The notes beneath the pieces were generated by a model that did not search any database, had not been told where the DNA came from, and worked only from the letters and a program-made list of their open reading frames with translations. A stretch of 64,000 nucleotides of DNA from Sphingosinithalassobacter sp. CS137 (GTDB lineage: Bacteria > Pseudomonadota > Alphaproteobacteria > Sphingomonadales > Sphingomonadaceae), in the NCBI RefSeq assembly GCF_014334115.1, contig NZ_CP060494.1, forward strand, positions 2,820,501-2,884,500, in the 5' to 3' direction. The position numbers and the translations under genes were made by a program. Positions 16,375-27,473 of this stretch are shown piece by piece (position 1 is the first letter of the stretch; each line of letters begins with the position of its first letter).

Positions 16375-16909
16375 GGTCGCCCAGCGTTTCGGTGCGGATA
16401 CGCTGTTCAAGATAGGCGAGATCGAGTTCGGGATAAAGATCGGCAAGCTGCCGGGCCTGCGCGAGCAGATCGGGCGCGGTGCCGCTGGCGTACTGGCCCA
16501 TGCGATCGGCGATCATGTCTTCGAGCGAGAGGATGCGCAGCGCGCCATCCGCGCCGGGCGCGTTGATCAGGCGAATGCGTACCGGATCGGGCGTGCCGCC
16601 CATCGGGCTCGACCCAACGACTTCGAAGCCGAGGCCGAGATCGGGATGCACCCAGCCGCGCGTCGCCTTGCCGGGGCCGGAGGGGCGGACGAAGCCGAGG
16701 CGTTGCAGTTCCTCCTCCAGCTCGGGCTGGACGGGCGAGGTGACGTCGATGTCGCCGGTCATCACCGCGCTGCCGGTGTAGAACTCGACCGCGCCGCCGC
16801 CGACGAGCACCGGGCGGGGGAGGCCGCGCGCCGCCATTGCTTCGCTGACCCGCGCGAGCAGGCGGAGCGCGGCGAGGAACTCCGGGCGCCAGGGGAGCGG
16901 GTCGGGCAT
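16349..16909 (-). CDS. Nucleotidyltransferase-fold protein
   Basis: A 186-residue protein with the N-terminal signature of the polymerase-beta-like nucleotidyltransferase fold: PVLVGGGAVEFYTGSAVMTG followed by DIDV. The Gly-Gly helix turn and D-x-D are the nucleotide/metal-binding elements, of the kind also found in AbiEii and MNT-domain toxins. Later parts (RILSLEDMIADRMGQYASG) match the 'ED-xx-x-DR' helix seen in those families. The substrate is unknown. It is first in a two-gene overlap with a 72-aa protein, in an accessory-looking stretch next to a toxin-antitoxin pair. Confidence 0.7.
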   Translation of the reverse strand: MPDPLPWRPEFLAALRLLARVSEAMAARGLPRPVLVGGGAVEFYTGSAVMTGDIDVTSPVQPELEEELQRLGFVRPSGPGKATRGWVHPDLGLGFEVVGSSPMGGTPDPVRIRLINAPGADGALRILSLEDMIADRMGQYASGTAPDLLAQARQLADLYPELDLAYLEQRIRTETLGDHGIEDLRG

Positions 16910-16950
16910 CGCGAGAGTATCGGGCCGGGTAAGGGCGGTGTCGAGAGGTA

Positions 16951-16980
16951 GGGAGTTGGGTACTTCGTCCCGGAACTCCC
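16951..16980. terminator. Hairpin at the 3' end of the GHKL ATPase gene
   Basis: GGGAGTT and AACTCCC flank an inner GGG/CCC pairing around TACTTCGT. It lies 20 bases past the stop of the ATPase gene, and here the base composition switches back from AT-richer to the GC-rich norm. There is no T-run; it may be a terminator or simply a repeat at the edge of an inserted segment. Confidence 0.35.
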
Positions 16981-16999
16981 CTGAAAACGTTGGCGACGC

Positions 17000-18985
17000 T
17001 CAGTCTTTGTACTTAGACTTTTGCCGAGCCTGCTCTTCAACTGGATTGACCAAAAAATTTATCAGATCTTCCAAGATCAGCACTTCGAAGTCCGGTTGCG
17101 ACCCGCCACTATCGGGAAACGCTTGATGCGTGGCTCCATAAGCCAATCGAGCTCCTCCTTCATCTCCTACCAACAGCGAATTCAGGAAATACTTTTCTCT
17201 CCATTGCTTTTCAGCAGACCAACAAACCACTAAATTAATATGCTTTGCATACTTTGCTTCCGATAGAAACTCCCGTATTAAGGCATCGAGGTCATACTTA
17301 TATTCTAGTACACGAGGCTCAGAAAGAAACGGGAAGTTCAGTCCTGAGTCTACGCCAAGGGGGCGATTCTCTTTGGAGAACTTTGTATCAGATTCGTCGT
17401 GGTAGGAAAGTTGAAACAAAGAGTCATATCTATCGCTTTGGGAGGTTGCGAAAAACTGGTACCCTCTCAATACTCCGAGCCCAATGAGTTCATGGAATAG
17501 AGCAATGACATCCTGCTCCTGCTGCGGTTTTGACAAAAGGGCCAGGGTGCCGCCAGGGGTCACAAGCGAAATCGAGTTCTTGTCTCGGTACTCCTCTTGT
17601 CGTTTCTTCCACTCGTGCAACTCTTTATCCGGAGCGACCGCGACAGCTCCAGTGTCCGGCTTTAGATGTTGCAGATAACGTTTGAAGATGGTGACGCAGC
17701 GGACTGCAATCGTTTCACCCAAGTCTGTAAGCTCAGGCTGGAAAACCTTGCGGCCCATGTCTGGGCTTCCGTCTGTGAAATGTACCACAACGTGTGAGTT
17801 TGCCTGATACCCGATGGTGCTGGTTAGTGGAATAATTGATAGGTCACCCTGGACCATGAAATCTGAGGCCATCTGCAAGCCACCATGGATAACCCGTTGT
17901 CCCTTTCGCAACATTAGCTCATCGTCGTTGAAAGATCCCCAGATCTTCGCTGACCGGAGAAAGCAAGCATAAGCGACAACATTATGCCGCTCGATGAGCG
18001 ATCGATGCTCATCGGTTAGCGCCGACGCAAACCAACCGGTCTCGTCGGCCAAATCCTCCTTTGTATAGATTTCCCACAAGCAATCGAGGCGCTTGAAGTC
18101 GCTAGCCAGCTTAGCAAAGCGCTGGTCGGGGCTACCCTGAATCTTGGAAAGAGCCTGCTCTACGTCTTTCACCGTCGCGGATTTGAGATCCGCCATTTCA
18201 TGTGGATAGAAGTATTCCGGCTGTAATGCGTCATGCGTCGTGATTGTGTTGTCGATGTCGACGACCTTAATCGATACATGAGGTCGAAACTTTCCTGTAT
18301 TGAGATACACTCCTCCCAGAGGGCTCTTAATCCGTAAGACCTCATACCACTGTTTGGCATTTCGTGCGCCGAGCCACCCCAAATCACGCGGGCGCTCGCC
18401 CGCAAGGCCGCCGAGTATAACTTCGACAGCCGTCCCGTCATCGCCGAGGCCCAACTCCGGGACCTTAAAGGACTCGGCTTCGAAAGCCGGCCGAGGGATC
18501 GACTCGCTGTAATCCTGTGCCCACTGCCTGCCATTTCGAAGAATGGCCGCGACTTCATGACCAGCTTTCCTTGTGTGTGCCCGCAAAACGGAAAAGCCGT
18601 ATGCCAGAAAAGTAGCGCCAACGCCTTTTTGACCGCGGGCCTCCTTTGGTTGCTTAAAGCTGACATTCGGCTTCAAAAAAAACTTAAACTGATCAAGCGA
18701 CATCCCAGTGCCGTTATCCACAACACGAACACGAGAATTCGGGATGTCTACCGTAATCCAAACCTTTGGCTGATAGTCTTCTCCAGCCATGCGCTGCTTA
18801 GCCTCCATAGCGTCAAGGCTATTCTGAAGCGTCTCCGAGAAAAGGTCAAAGTAGCCCGTATAGGACTTGAGGATATTTTGAACGATGCGGCGATTTGCCT
18901 GGTTAAGCAGCGCCTCATTTTCGTCTGCAGCATATCCGGTGGCTAGCGGATCGAATCCATCAATCGAGCCCGAGCTGTCGGTCAT
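17000..18985 (-). CDS. GHKL-type ATPase with uncharacterised C-terminal region, candidate defence protein
   Basis: A 661-residue protein with an N-terminal GHKL (Hsp90/MutL/MORC-like) ATPase domain. The N box is FSETLQNSLDAME (E51, N55), the G1 box VDNGTGMS (D90 to M95) and the G2 box GQKGVGATFLAYGF (118-131). The middle region is unrecognised. Near the C-terminus VLEYKYDLDALI (E561, K563), preceded by D546 and followed by a strand HINLVVCW, is compatible with a PD-(D/E)XK nuclease core, but this is a motif reading only. Codon and base composition is visibly less GC-rich than all neighbours, indicating recent acquisition. It lies 50 bp after uvrA on the same strand and has no obvious partner gene. 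It is neither MutL nor HtpG by length or sequence; a paraMORC-like anti-phage role is an inference. Confidence 0.8.
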   Translation of the reverse strand: MTDSSGSIDGFDPLATGYAADENEALLNQANRRIVQNILKSYTGYFDLFSETLQNSLDAMEAKQRMAGEDYQPKVWITVDIPNSRVRVVDNGTGMSLDQFKFFLKPNVSFKQPKEARGQKGVGATFLAYGFSVLRAHTRKAGHEVAAILRNGRQWAQDYSESIPRPAFEAESFKVPELGLGDDGTAVEVILGGLAGERPRDLGWLGARNAKQWYEVLRIKSPLGGVYLNTGKFRPHVSIKVVDIDNTITTHDALQPEYFYPHEMADLKSATVKDVEQALSKIQGSPDQRFAKLASDFKRLDCLWEIYTKEDLADETGWFASALTDEHRSLIERHNVVAYACFLRSAKIWGSFNDDELMLRKGQRVIHGGLQMASDFMVQGDLSIIPLTSTIGYQANSHVVVHFTDGSPDMGRKVFQPELTDLGETIAVRCVTIFKRYLQHLKPDTGAVAVAPDKELHEWKKRQEEYRDKNSISLVTPGGTLALLSKPQQEQDVIALFHELIGLGVLRGYQFFATSQSDRYDSLFQLSYHDESDTKFSKENRPLGVDSGLNFPFLSEPRVLEYKYDLDALIREFLSEAKYAKHINLVVCWSAEKQWREKYFLNSLLVGDEGGARLAYGATHQAFPDSGGSQPDFEVLILEDLINFLVNPVEEQARQKSKYKD

Positions 18986-19035
18986 TCCTTCCCCCCAAAA
19001 AGCTCCCGTTAAACTAGCAATGGCGCGAGAAAAAT

Positions 19036-22101
<3,066 letters not shown>

Positions 22102-22215
22102 TCGGGAAGTTCTACTTCTGTTCTGAAGGCGGGTACAGAGGGGAGATAGGGGCGCGGTGCTGCGAGTGCGAGGGGCGCGGCGCGGCGGGGCGGCACGCGC
22201 GGGGTCGGCGCGGCG

Positions 22216-22503
22216 TCAGTCGCGCGCGCCGTCGCGCCGGTTGCGGCCGCGCGTCAGCGGATCGGGCTTCTTCGGCGGGGTCCAGCCTTCGGGGCGGCTG
22301 GGGCGGCCGCGTGAGGTTCCGAGCCCCATCGCGCCGGGCTGTTGGCGGGTGAGCCCGCTGGTGTCGGCGCCCGCGGCGGCAGCGCCATCGGCGCCGCCGC
22401 GCAGCAGGTTGATCCGATCGCGCAGCCGCCGCGCCTCCTCGAACTCCATCGCCTCGGCAGCGGCCTCCATCCGGGCGCGGAGCGTTTCGATCGTGTCGGT
22501 CAT
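22216..22503 (-). CDS. UVR-motif (UvrB/UvrC-like) small protein
   Basis: A 95-residue protein. Residues 1-36 form a UVR motif (TDTIETLRARMEAAAEAMEF, then EEARRLRDRINLL), the helical hairpin by which UvrB and UvrC contact each other. The rest is a low-complexity, basic, proline- and glycine-rich tail (RPEGWTPPKKPDPLTRGRNR). It lies 114 bp upstream of uvrA on the same strand. Similar UVR-motif proteins also occur in unrelated roles (for example McsA), so a repair function is suggested by the neighbour but not demonstrated. Confidence 0.8.
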   Translation of the reverse strand: MTDTIETLRARMEAAAEAMEFEEARRLRDRINLLRGGADGAAAAGADTSGLTRQQPGAMGLGTSRGRPSRPEGWTPPKKPDPLTRGRNRRDGARD

Positions 22504-22658
22504 GGCGGGGGTAACGCGGGGAGCGCATTGGGGGTGCCGTGGTATCGCCTCGGCAGGGGTAGTCTATAGGTCGCCGCTTGGCGTTCGCGTGCGGCAGGTG
22601 GTGCGCGAGGAAGCGAACGTGCTGCCCGACTTCTTCGCCCAAATCTGAGCCGCGGCGT

Positions 22659-22685
22659 CCGGCGGGGGCGCGCTGCCCCCGCCGG
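22659..22685. terminator. GC-rich hairpin downstream of the TonB receptor
   Basis: CCGGCGGGGGC and GCCCCCGCCGG form a near-perfect stem with a very short loop, 7 bases past the receptor stop codon. No T-run follows on the minus strand, so it may act as a Rho-independent terminator only weakly. Confidence 0.4.
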
Positions 22686-22691
22686 CGTGGC

Positions 22692-24872
22692 TTACAGTTC
22701 GAGCGAGGCGGACAGCTTGAAGGTGCGCGGGGCGCCTTGCAGCAGGTCGGGACGGAAGCTGTCGAAGGCGGAGGCCCAGTAGCGTGCGTTCGCTACGTTA
22801 TCGACGCTGAAGCGCAGCGTGAGCGGCATGTTGCCCGCCACCGCGACGTAGCGCGCGCCGAGATCGAAGCGCGTCCAGTCTTCGAGGAACAGCGTGTTGG
22901 CGATATTAGCGGGCTGTTCGCCGGTGTGGACAACGCGGCCGGTGAGCGTCAGCCCGCGCGCGAAGGGGAGATCCCATTCGGCGTTGGCGTTGACCAGATA
23001 TTCCGGCACGCCGACCGCCTGATTGCCTTCGTTGACTCCGCCCTGCGTGCGCCGCAGCTTCGCGTCGATCACCGATCCGCCCGCGATGAGGCGCAGCCCG
23101 TCGAGCGGCTCGGCCTCGAAGCTCACCTCGATGCCGCGGTGGCGCTGGATGCCGAATGGCCCGAAGACGAGCATGTCGGTGGAGTCGGGATCGGGGGTAA
23201 GGATCGCGATCGCGCGATCGGTGCGGAACAGCGCGATGCCGGCGCTGAAGCGTGGGGCGATGTATTTCGCGCCTACTTCGATCTGTTCGGAGCGCGTGGG
23301 GGAGAGCACCTCGCCCGCGTTGCGCACGGGCAGCGTGCCGCCGCCGTCCGGGTTCGCGCCGCTCGCCGGGGCGGTCGCGCCCTGTACCAGCGCCTCGATA
23401 TAATTGCCGTAGAGCGAGATGCGGTTGGTGGGCTTCACGACGAGGCCGAAGACGGGGGTGACGGCGCTCTCGCTGTATTCGCCCGTCTCCTCTTCCGTGA
23501 AGGCGGAATAGGAAGTGGCGGTGATCGTCTGGAGCCGCAGCCCGGCGGTGGCGAGGATGCGATCGTTCCAGAGGCCGATCGTGTCCGACGCGAAGGCGCT
23601 GCCGAGGCGGGTGCGCGAAATGGGGAAGGGATCGTCGAGGTCGCCGCCGGCGAAGGTGACGGTGGTGGAGCGCGGGACGACGATTGGATCGTAGATGTTG
23701 TTGAGGACCGGCGAGACTGCGTAGAATTCATAGGCGTTGCGGTTGACCAGCCAGTTCATCGACCCGCCGAAATTGACTTCATGGCTGATCCCGCCGTGCG
23801 CCAGCTTCGCGCGAAGCCCCGCGGTGGCGGCTTCGTTGTTGTCGGTGCGCGGAATGAACGAGCTCGAGACGCTGGCCGCGCCGGTGTCCGCGTCGAGCAG
23901 CGTAAGGCTGCTGTAGACGCCCGATTCCGAGCCGTCGCGCGCGCCGAACGCGGCGTAGAGCATCGCGTTTTCGCCGAGATCATATTCGGCGCGGAACTGG
24001 CCGAAAATGTCGCGCAGCGTGGTTTCCTGCCACGGCTGGCCATAGTTGACATCCGCGTCGGGAACACGCGGAACGACTCCGTTGACGGTGAGCTTGGGGC
24101 GCAGGCGGCGCACTTCGACGCGCTGATAGGCGAGATCGAGCGAGAGGCGGAGCGGGCCGGCGGCATAGTCGATCGCGCCGCCCAGCACCGCGGTTTCGCG
24201 GAACTCGTCGGTGATCGAGACATCGCCGCTACGGAACGCGCCGTTGAGCCGCACGCCCCATGCGCCGCCCGCGCCGAAGCGGCGGCCAATGTCGAAACTG
24301 CCGCCGAAATGCTCGTCGGAATTGTAGATCGCGGAGACGCGCGCGAGCGGATCGTCGGTGGCGCGCTTGGGGATCAGGTTGACGCTGCCGCCGATGCCCG
24401 ATCCGCCCGGAGCCGCGCCGTTGAGGAAGGCGCTCGCGCCGTTCAGCACCTGCACCGACTGGTAGAGCTCGGGCGCGATCAGCTGACGCGGGGTGATGCC
24501 GTAGAGCCCGTCGAAGCCGACATCGTCGCCCGCCAGCGCGAAGCCGCGGATGACGAACTGTTCGGCGGCGTTGGCGAAACCGTAGCTGGTGCGGACGGTG
24601 GGGTCGTTCTCGAGCACCTGCCCCAGCGTATAGGGTTGCTGGTTGCGGATCAGCGTCTCGTCATAGCTGCGGATGCTGAACGGGATGTCTTCGGCGGGCT
24701 TGTCGCCGAGCACGCCCGCGCTGCCGCCGCGTTCCACCCCGGTGGCGTTCTCGCGCTGTGCGGTGACGATGATTTCCTCGGCGGTGCGGCTTTCCTGCGC
24801 TGCGGCGGGCAGCGCGAGCGCGGCCGCCGAAGCGCCGAGCAACAGCCGGATCGCGATACGAGAAGTCACCAT
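22692..24872 (-). CDS. TonB-dependent siderophore-type receptor
   Basis: An outer-membrane ligand-gated channel, 726 aa. A signal peptide ends at ALPAAAQ, and the TonB box/plug region begins EEIIVTAQRENATG. The plug shows the siderophore-receptor pattern (SYDETLIRNQQPYTLGQVLE, then VRTSYGFANAAEQFVIRGFA and NGASAFLNGAAPGGSGIGG). The barrel ends with the typical aromatic-containing last strand (RTFKLSASLEL). It uses TonB-ExbBD energy to import a ferric chelate. Upstream on the same strand are a small membrane protein and a PepSY protein, a usual companion for siderophore reduction. Confidence 0.95.
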   Translation of the reverse strand: MVTSRIAIRLLLGASAAALALPAAAQESRTAEEIIVTAQRENATGVERGGSAGVLGDKPAEDIPFSIRSYDETLIRNQQPYTLGQVLENDPTVRTSYGFANAAEQFVIRGFALAGDDVGFDGLYGITPRQLIAPELYQSVQVLNGASAFLNGAAPGGSGIGGSVNLIPKRATDDPLARVSAIYNSDEHFGGSFDIGRRFGAGGAWGVRLNGAFRSGDVSITDEFRETAVLGGAIDYAAGPLRLSLDLAYQRVEVRRLRPKLTVNGVVPRVPDADVNYGQPWQETTLRDIFGQFRAEYDLGENAMLYAAFGARDGSESGVYSSLTLLDADTGAASVSSSFIPRTDNNEAATAGLRAKLAHGGISHEVNFGGSMNWLVNRNAYEFYAVSPVLNNIYDPIVVPRSTTVTFAGGDLDDPFPISRTRLGSAFASDTIGLWNDRILATAGLRLQTITATSYSAFTEEETGEYSESAVTPVFGLVVKPTNRISLYGNYIEALVQGATAPASGANPDGGGTLPVRNAGEVLSPTRSEQIEVGAKYIAPRFSAGIALFRTDRAIAILTPDPDSTDMLVFGPFGIQRHRGIEVSFEAEPLDGLRLIAGGSVIDAKLRRTQGGVNEGNQAVGVPEYLVNANAEWDLPFARGLTLTGRVVHTGEQPANIANTLFLEDWTRFDLGARYVAVAGNMPLTLRFSVDNVANARYWASAFDSFRPDLLQGAPRTFKLSASLEL

Positions 24873-24915
24873 AGTCTCTCATTTCCCCATGTGAGCGCGA
24901 CAGCGTCGCGCCGTT

Positions 24916-25095
24916 TCAGAATTTGCGGACGCGCATCGCCCAGGCCACTGCCGCGACCGGAATGCCGAGTCCCACCCAGGCGATCCCATCGCGCCAGCCA
25001 TCGCCGGTGAGCGCCGCGACGAGCCCGACGAATCCGGCAAGCGCGATGAGAAGCGGCAGCGCGAACACCGCTCCGGCCGAACGCGCGCGACTCAT
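24916..25095 (-). CDS. Small two-helix membrane protein in the iron-uptake operon (59 aa)
   Basis: A 59-residue protein with two hydrophobic segments (AGAVFALPLLIALAGFVGLV and DGIAWVGLGIPVAAVAWAM) and a basic C-terminus (RVRKF). Its ATG overlaps the PepSY stop codon as ATGA, which argues strongly that it is translated. The TonB receptor starts 43 bp further on. Small hydrophobic proteins are common beside PepSY proteins in iron loci, but this one is not matched to a named family. Confidence 0.75.
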   Translation of the reverse strand: MSRARSAGAVFALPLLIALAGFVGLVAALTGDGWRDGIAWVGLGIPVAAVAWAMRVRKF

Positions 25096-26258
25096 GCCGC
25101 GGCGATCGCTTCGCCGCCGCTCGCCACTTCGCGGACATGCGCGTCGGGAGAGGCGCGGCGCTTGCCGAGCCAGAGATAGACGCCGCTCGCCAGCACGACG
25201 ATCGTGAACAGATCGAGCGCGGCCCAGAGCAGCTTGAGCGGCAGCCCGCCATAGTCGCCGAAATGCAGCGGGCGCGAGAGCGAGAGCGCCTGATAATACC
25301 AGGGCATGGGCCGCGCATCGGTGAAGACGCCGGTTTCCGCGTCGATCAGCGCGGGCGTGAGCAGTTGCTGCGTCAGCGGCGTATCGCCCTGGAAGAACAC
25401 CGCATAATGATGCTTCGAGCTGAAGCTGCCGCCCGGAAAGGCGATGAACTGGGGATTGTTTCCGGGCAGCGCCTTGCGCGCCTGCGCCATCGCGGCGTCA
25501 AGCGAGCCGTAGCGCGAGGGCGGTAGCGGATCCTGCCCGGCATATTCGCGCGTCATCGCGGCAAGCTCGTTCGCCTGCCACGCCTGGTTGATCGGCGTGG
25601 CGAGCGCGTTGATGATGCCGGTGACGCCCACCGCCGCCATCCACGCGACGCCGACGATGCCGAGCAGATTGTGATAGTCGAGCCACTTGAGGCGCCGGCT
25701 GCGCGAAACGCGCAGCGTGCCGAAATCGAGCTTTCGCATGAAGGGCGCGTAGAGCACGACGCCCGAAACGATCGCGATCACGAAGAGCAGCCCCATCGCG
25801 CCGAGGAACAACATGCCCGGCAGCCCGAGGAACATGTCGGTGTGGAGCTGGAGCAGGAAGTGCATAACGCCGCTTTCGTCCGCCTGCCCGGTGCGCGCGC
25901 CCGTCGAGCGATCGAAGAACAGGAGCGTCATGTCGTGCGCGGGGGAATCGGGGCGCGGCGCGGTGGTGACGGTGATCGCGGGCTGATCATTGTCGAACGC
26001 CATATAGACGGGCACTTCGCCCGGCCGCGCGGCGAGCGCGCGCGCAAGCATCGCGTCGAGCGGCAGCAGCCCCGGCGCGTCGCTGGAGGAGCCGACGCCA
26101 GGCATGCCATATTCGGGCGTGGCTTCGGTGAGCCGATCGATCTCGTCGTGGAAAATGAGCGGCAGCCCGGTGACGCAGAGCATCAGCAGGAAAAGCGTGC
26201 AGGCAAGGCTCGTCCACTTATGGACGAGGAACCATGCACGTATCGATGCCCGTCCCAC
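25092..26258 (-). CDS. PepSY-domain membrane protein (PepSY_TM family)
   Basis: A 388-residue inner-membrane protein with four helices, beginning with the family sequence WFLVHKWTSLACTLFLLMLC. A second helix region (GLLFVIAIVSGVVLYAPFMR) precedes the conserved KWLDYHNLLGIVGVAWM, and a last helix leads to GVYLWLGKRRA. Histidines in the helices (HKW, DYHNLLG) could bind heme, and proteins of this family reduce ferric siderophores (for example FsrB- and FoxB-like proteins). It heads an operon with a 59-aa membrane protein and the TonB receptor. The promoter must lie in 26259-26444, between this gene and the divergent hydrolase. Confidence 0.92.
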   Translation of the reverse strand: MGRASIRAWFLVHKWTSLACTLFLLMLCVTGLPLIFHDEIDRLTEATPEYGMPGVGSSSDAPGLLPLDAMLARALAARPGEVPVYMAFDNDQPAITVTTAPRPDSPAHDMTLLFFDRSTGARTGQADESGVMHFLLQLHTDMFLGLPGMLFLGAMGLLFVIAIVSGVVLYAPFMRKLDFGTLRVSRSRRLKWLDYHNLLGIVGVAWMAAVGVTGIINALATPINQAWQANELAAMTREYAGQDPLPPSRYGSLDAAMAQARKALPGNNPQFIAFPGGSFSSKHHYAVFFQGDTPLTQQLLTPALIDAETGVFTDARPMPWYYQALSLSRPLHFGDYGGLPLKLLWAALDLFTIVVLASGVYLWLGKRRASPDAHVREVASGGEAIAAA

Positions 26259-26444
26259 GACGACCCCTTATCAAGAACGCTTCGCATTAGCGCTTAGGCG
26301 CGCACGGGCGGGACCGCAAGCCTCGCGTAACAAAGTTGCATCGTCGCGCGAACGAGGCGCGGCGGGCGCGGCGCAGTACTTCTGTCGCCGCGAAAACTGC
26401 GCTATTCGTCGGGTTCGGCCGATCGGCTGCGAAGGGAAGCGACC

Positions 26445-27320
26445 ATGTGCGAGCGCGACAATCTGGAAGCATGGAGCCGGCAGGGCGGGTTCGACTGGGC
26501 GATGAACCGGCGGCGATTCGTCGCGGCGGGTGCGCTGGGAGCGCTTGCCGCCTGCGCGCCGCGTGCAGAGGAGGATGCGGGCGGGCTGATCGAGGAGAGG
26601 GTTTCCGTGCCCTCGCCCGACGGGACGATCGACGCCTTTTTCGTGGCGCCGGCGAGGGGTCAGCATCCGGCGGTGCTCACCTGGCCCGACATCGCGGGGT
26701 TGCGCGAGGCGTTCAAGGTGATGGCGCGGCGGCTGGCGGCGCAGGGCCATGCCGTGCTGGTGGTGAACCCCTATTATCGTGCGATGGCTGCGCCGCAGTT
26801 CGCCGACTTCGCCGCGTTTCGCGCGCAGGGCGGGTTCGAGAAAGTGGGGCCGTGGCGCGCGGCGCTGACGCCCGACGCGGTGATGCGCGACGCAACCGCA
26901 GCAGTGGCGTGGCTCGACGCGCGCGACGAGGTGGACAGCGGGCGCGGCGTGGGCACCAACGGCTATTGCATGGGCGGGCCGTTCACTGTGTACAGCGCGG
27001 CGGCGGTGCCCGGGCGGGTGCGTGCGGCGGCGTCGCTGCACGGCGGCGGGCTGGTGCGCGAGGACGATCCCCAATCGCCGCACCGGCTGCTGGACGCGAC
27101 TCGCGCGGCCTATCTGTTCGCGATCGCGCAGAACGACGATGCGCAGGAGCCCGAAGCAAAGACGGTGCTGCGCGCGGCGGCGCAGGCGGCGGGCGTGCCG
27201 GCGCAGGTGGAAGTCTATCCCGCCGACCATGGTTGGACGGTGATCGACAGCCCCGCCTATGATTCGGCGGCGGCCGAGCGGGCATGGGCGGCAATGAGCG
27301 CGCTGTTCGCACGGCTCTAG
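26445..27320 (+). CDS. Dienelactone-hydrolase-family protein with Tat-type N-terminus
   Basis: A 291-residue alpha/beta hydrolase. The N-terminus reads MCERDNLEAWSRQGGFDWAM then NRRRFVAAGALGALAACAPR, a twin-arginine signal with a lipobox-like LAAC, preceded by about 19 unusual residues. The DLH domain has the nucleophile cysteine in GVGTNGYCMGGPFTVY and the catalytic histidine in YPADHGWTVID. Characterised relatives hydrolyse dienelactone, but many have other ester substrates. The unusual leader before RRRF is also seen in similar sphingomonad proteins, so ATG 26445 is retained. Confidence 0.87.
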   Translation: MCERDNLEAWSRQGGFDWAMNRRRFVAAGALGALAACAPRAEEDAGGLIEERVSVPSPDGTIDAFFVAPARGQHPAVLTWPDIAGLREAFKVMARRLAAQGHAVLVVNPYYRAMAAPQFADFAAFRAQGGFEKVGPWRAALTPDAVMRDATAAVAWLDARDEVDSGRGVGTNGYCMGGPFTVYSAAAVPGRVRAAASLHGGGLVREDDPQSPHRLLDATRAAYLFAIAQNDDAQEPEAKTVLRAAAQAAGVPAQVEVYPADHGWTVIDSPAYDSAAAERAWAAMSALFARL

Positions 27321-27473
27321 AATCGGCCGATTATCGCCGTCGAGGAGCGGTTCGGCTCAAAAAAAGCACAGGATCGCGGATATTTGCCGCGCCCGCTCCG
27401 TTCATCGGAGAGCAAGGGACGCGCAGCGGCGACGCGTGCGCCCCGGTTCTCAATCGAACAGGAGTGATACCGC

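Noticed and set aside
17000..18985. Assignment of the GHKL ATPase as MutL or HtpG
   Set aside because: The ATPase boxes fit GHKL generally, but the rest lacks the MutL C-terminal metal motif and the HtpG middle and C-terminal sequences.
22578..25010. Plus-strand 810-codon frame opposite the TonB receptor
   Set aside because: Antisense shadow; the minus strand encodes a complete receptor with signal peptide, plug and last barrel strand.
26259..26444. Possible Fur box upstream of the PepSY operon (ATGCGAAGCGTTCTT-like on the minus strand)
   Set aside because: The match to any Fur or Irr consensus is too poor to claim by eye, although iron control of this operon is expected. A motif scan of iron-regulated promoters in the genome would decide it.
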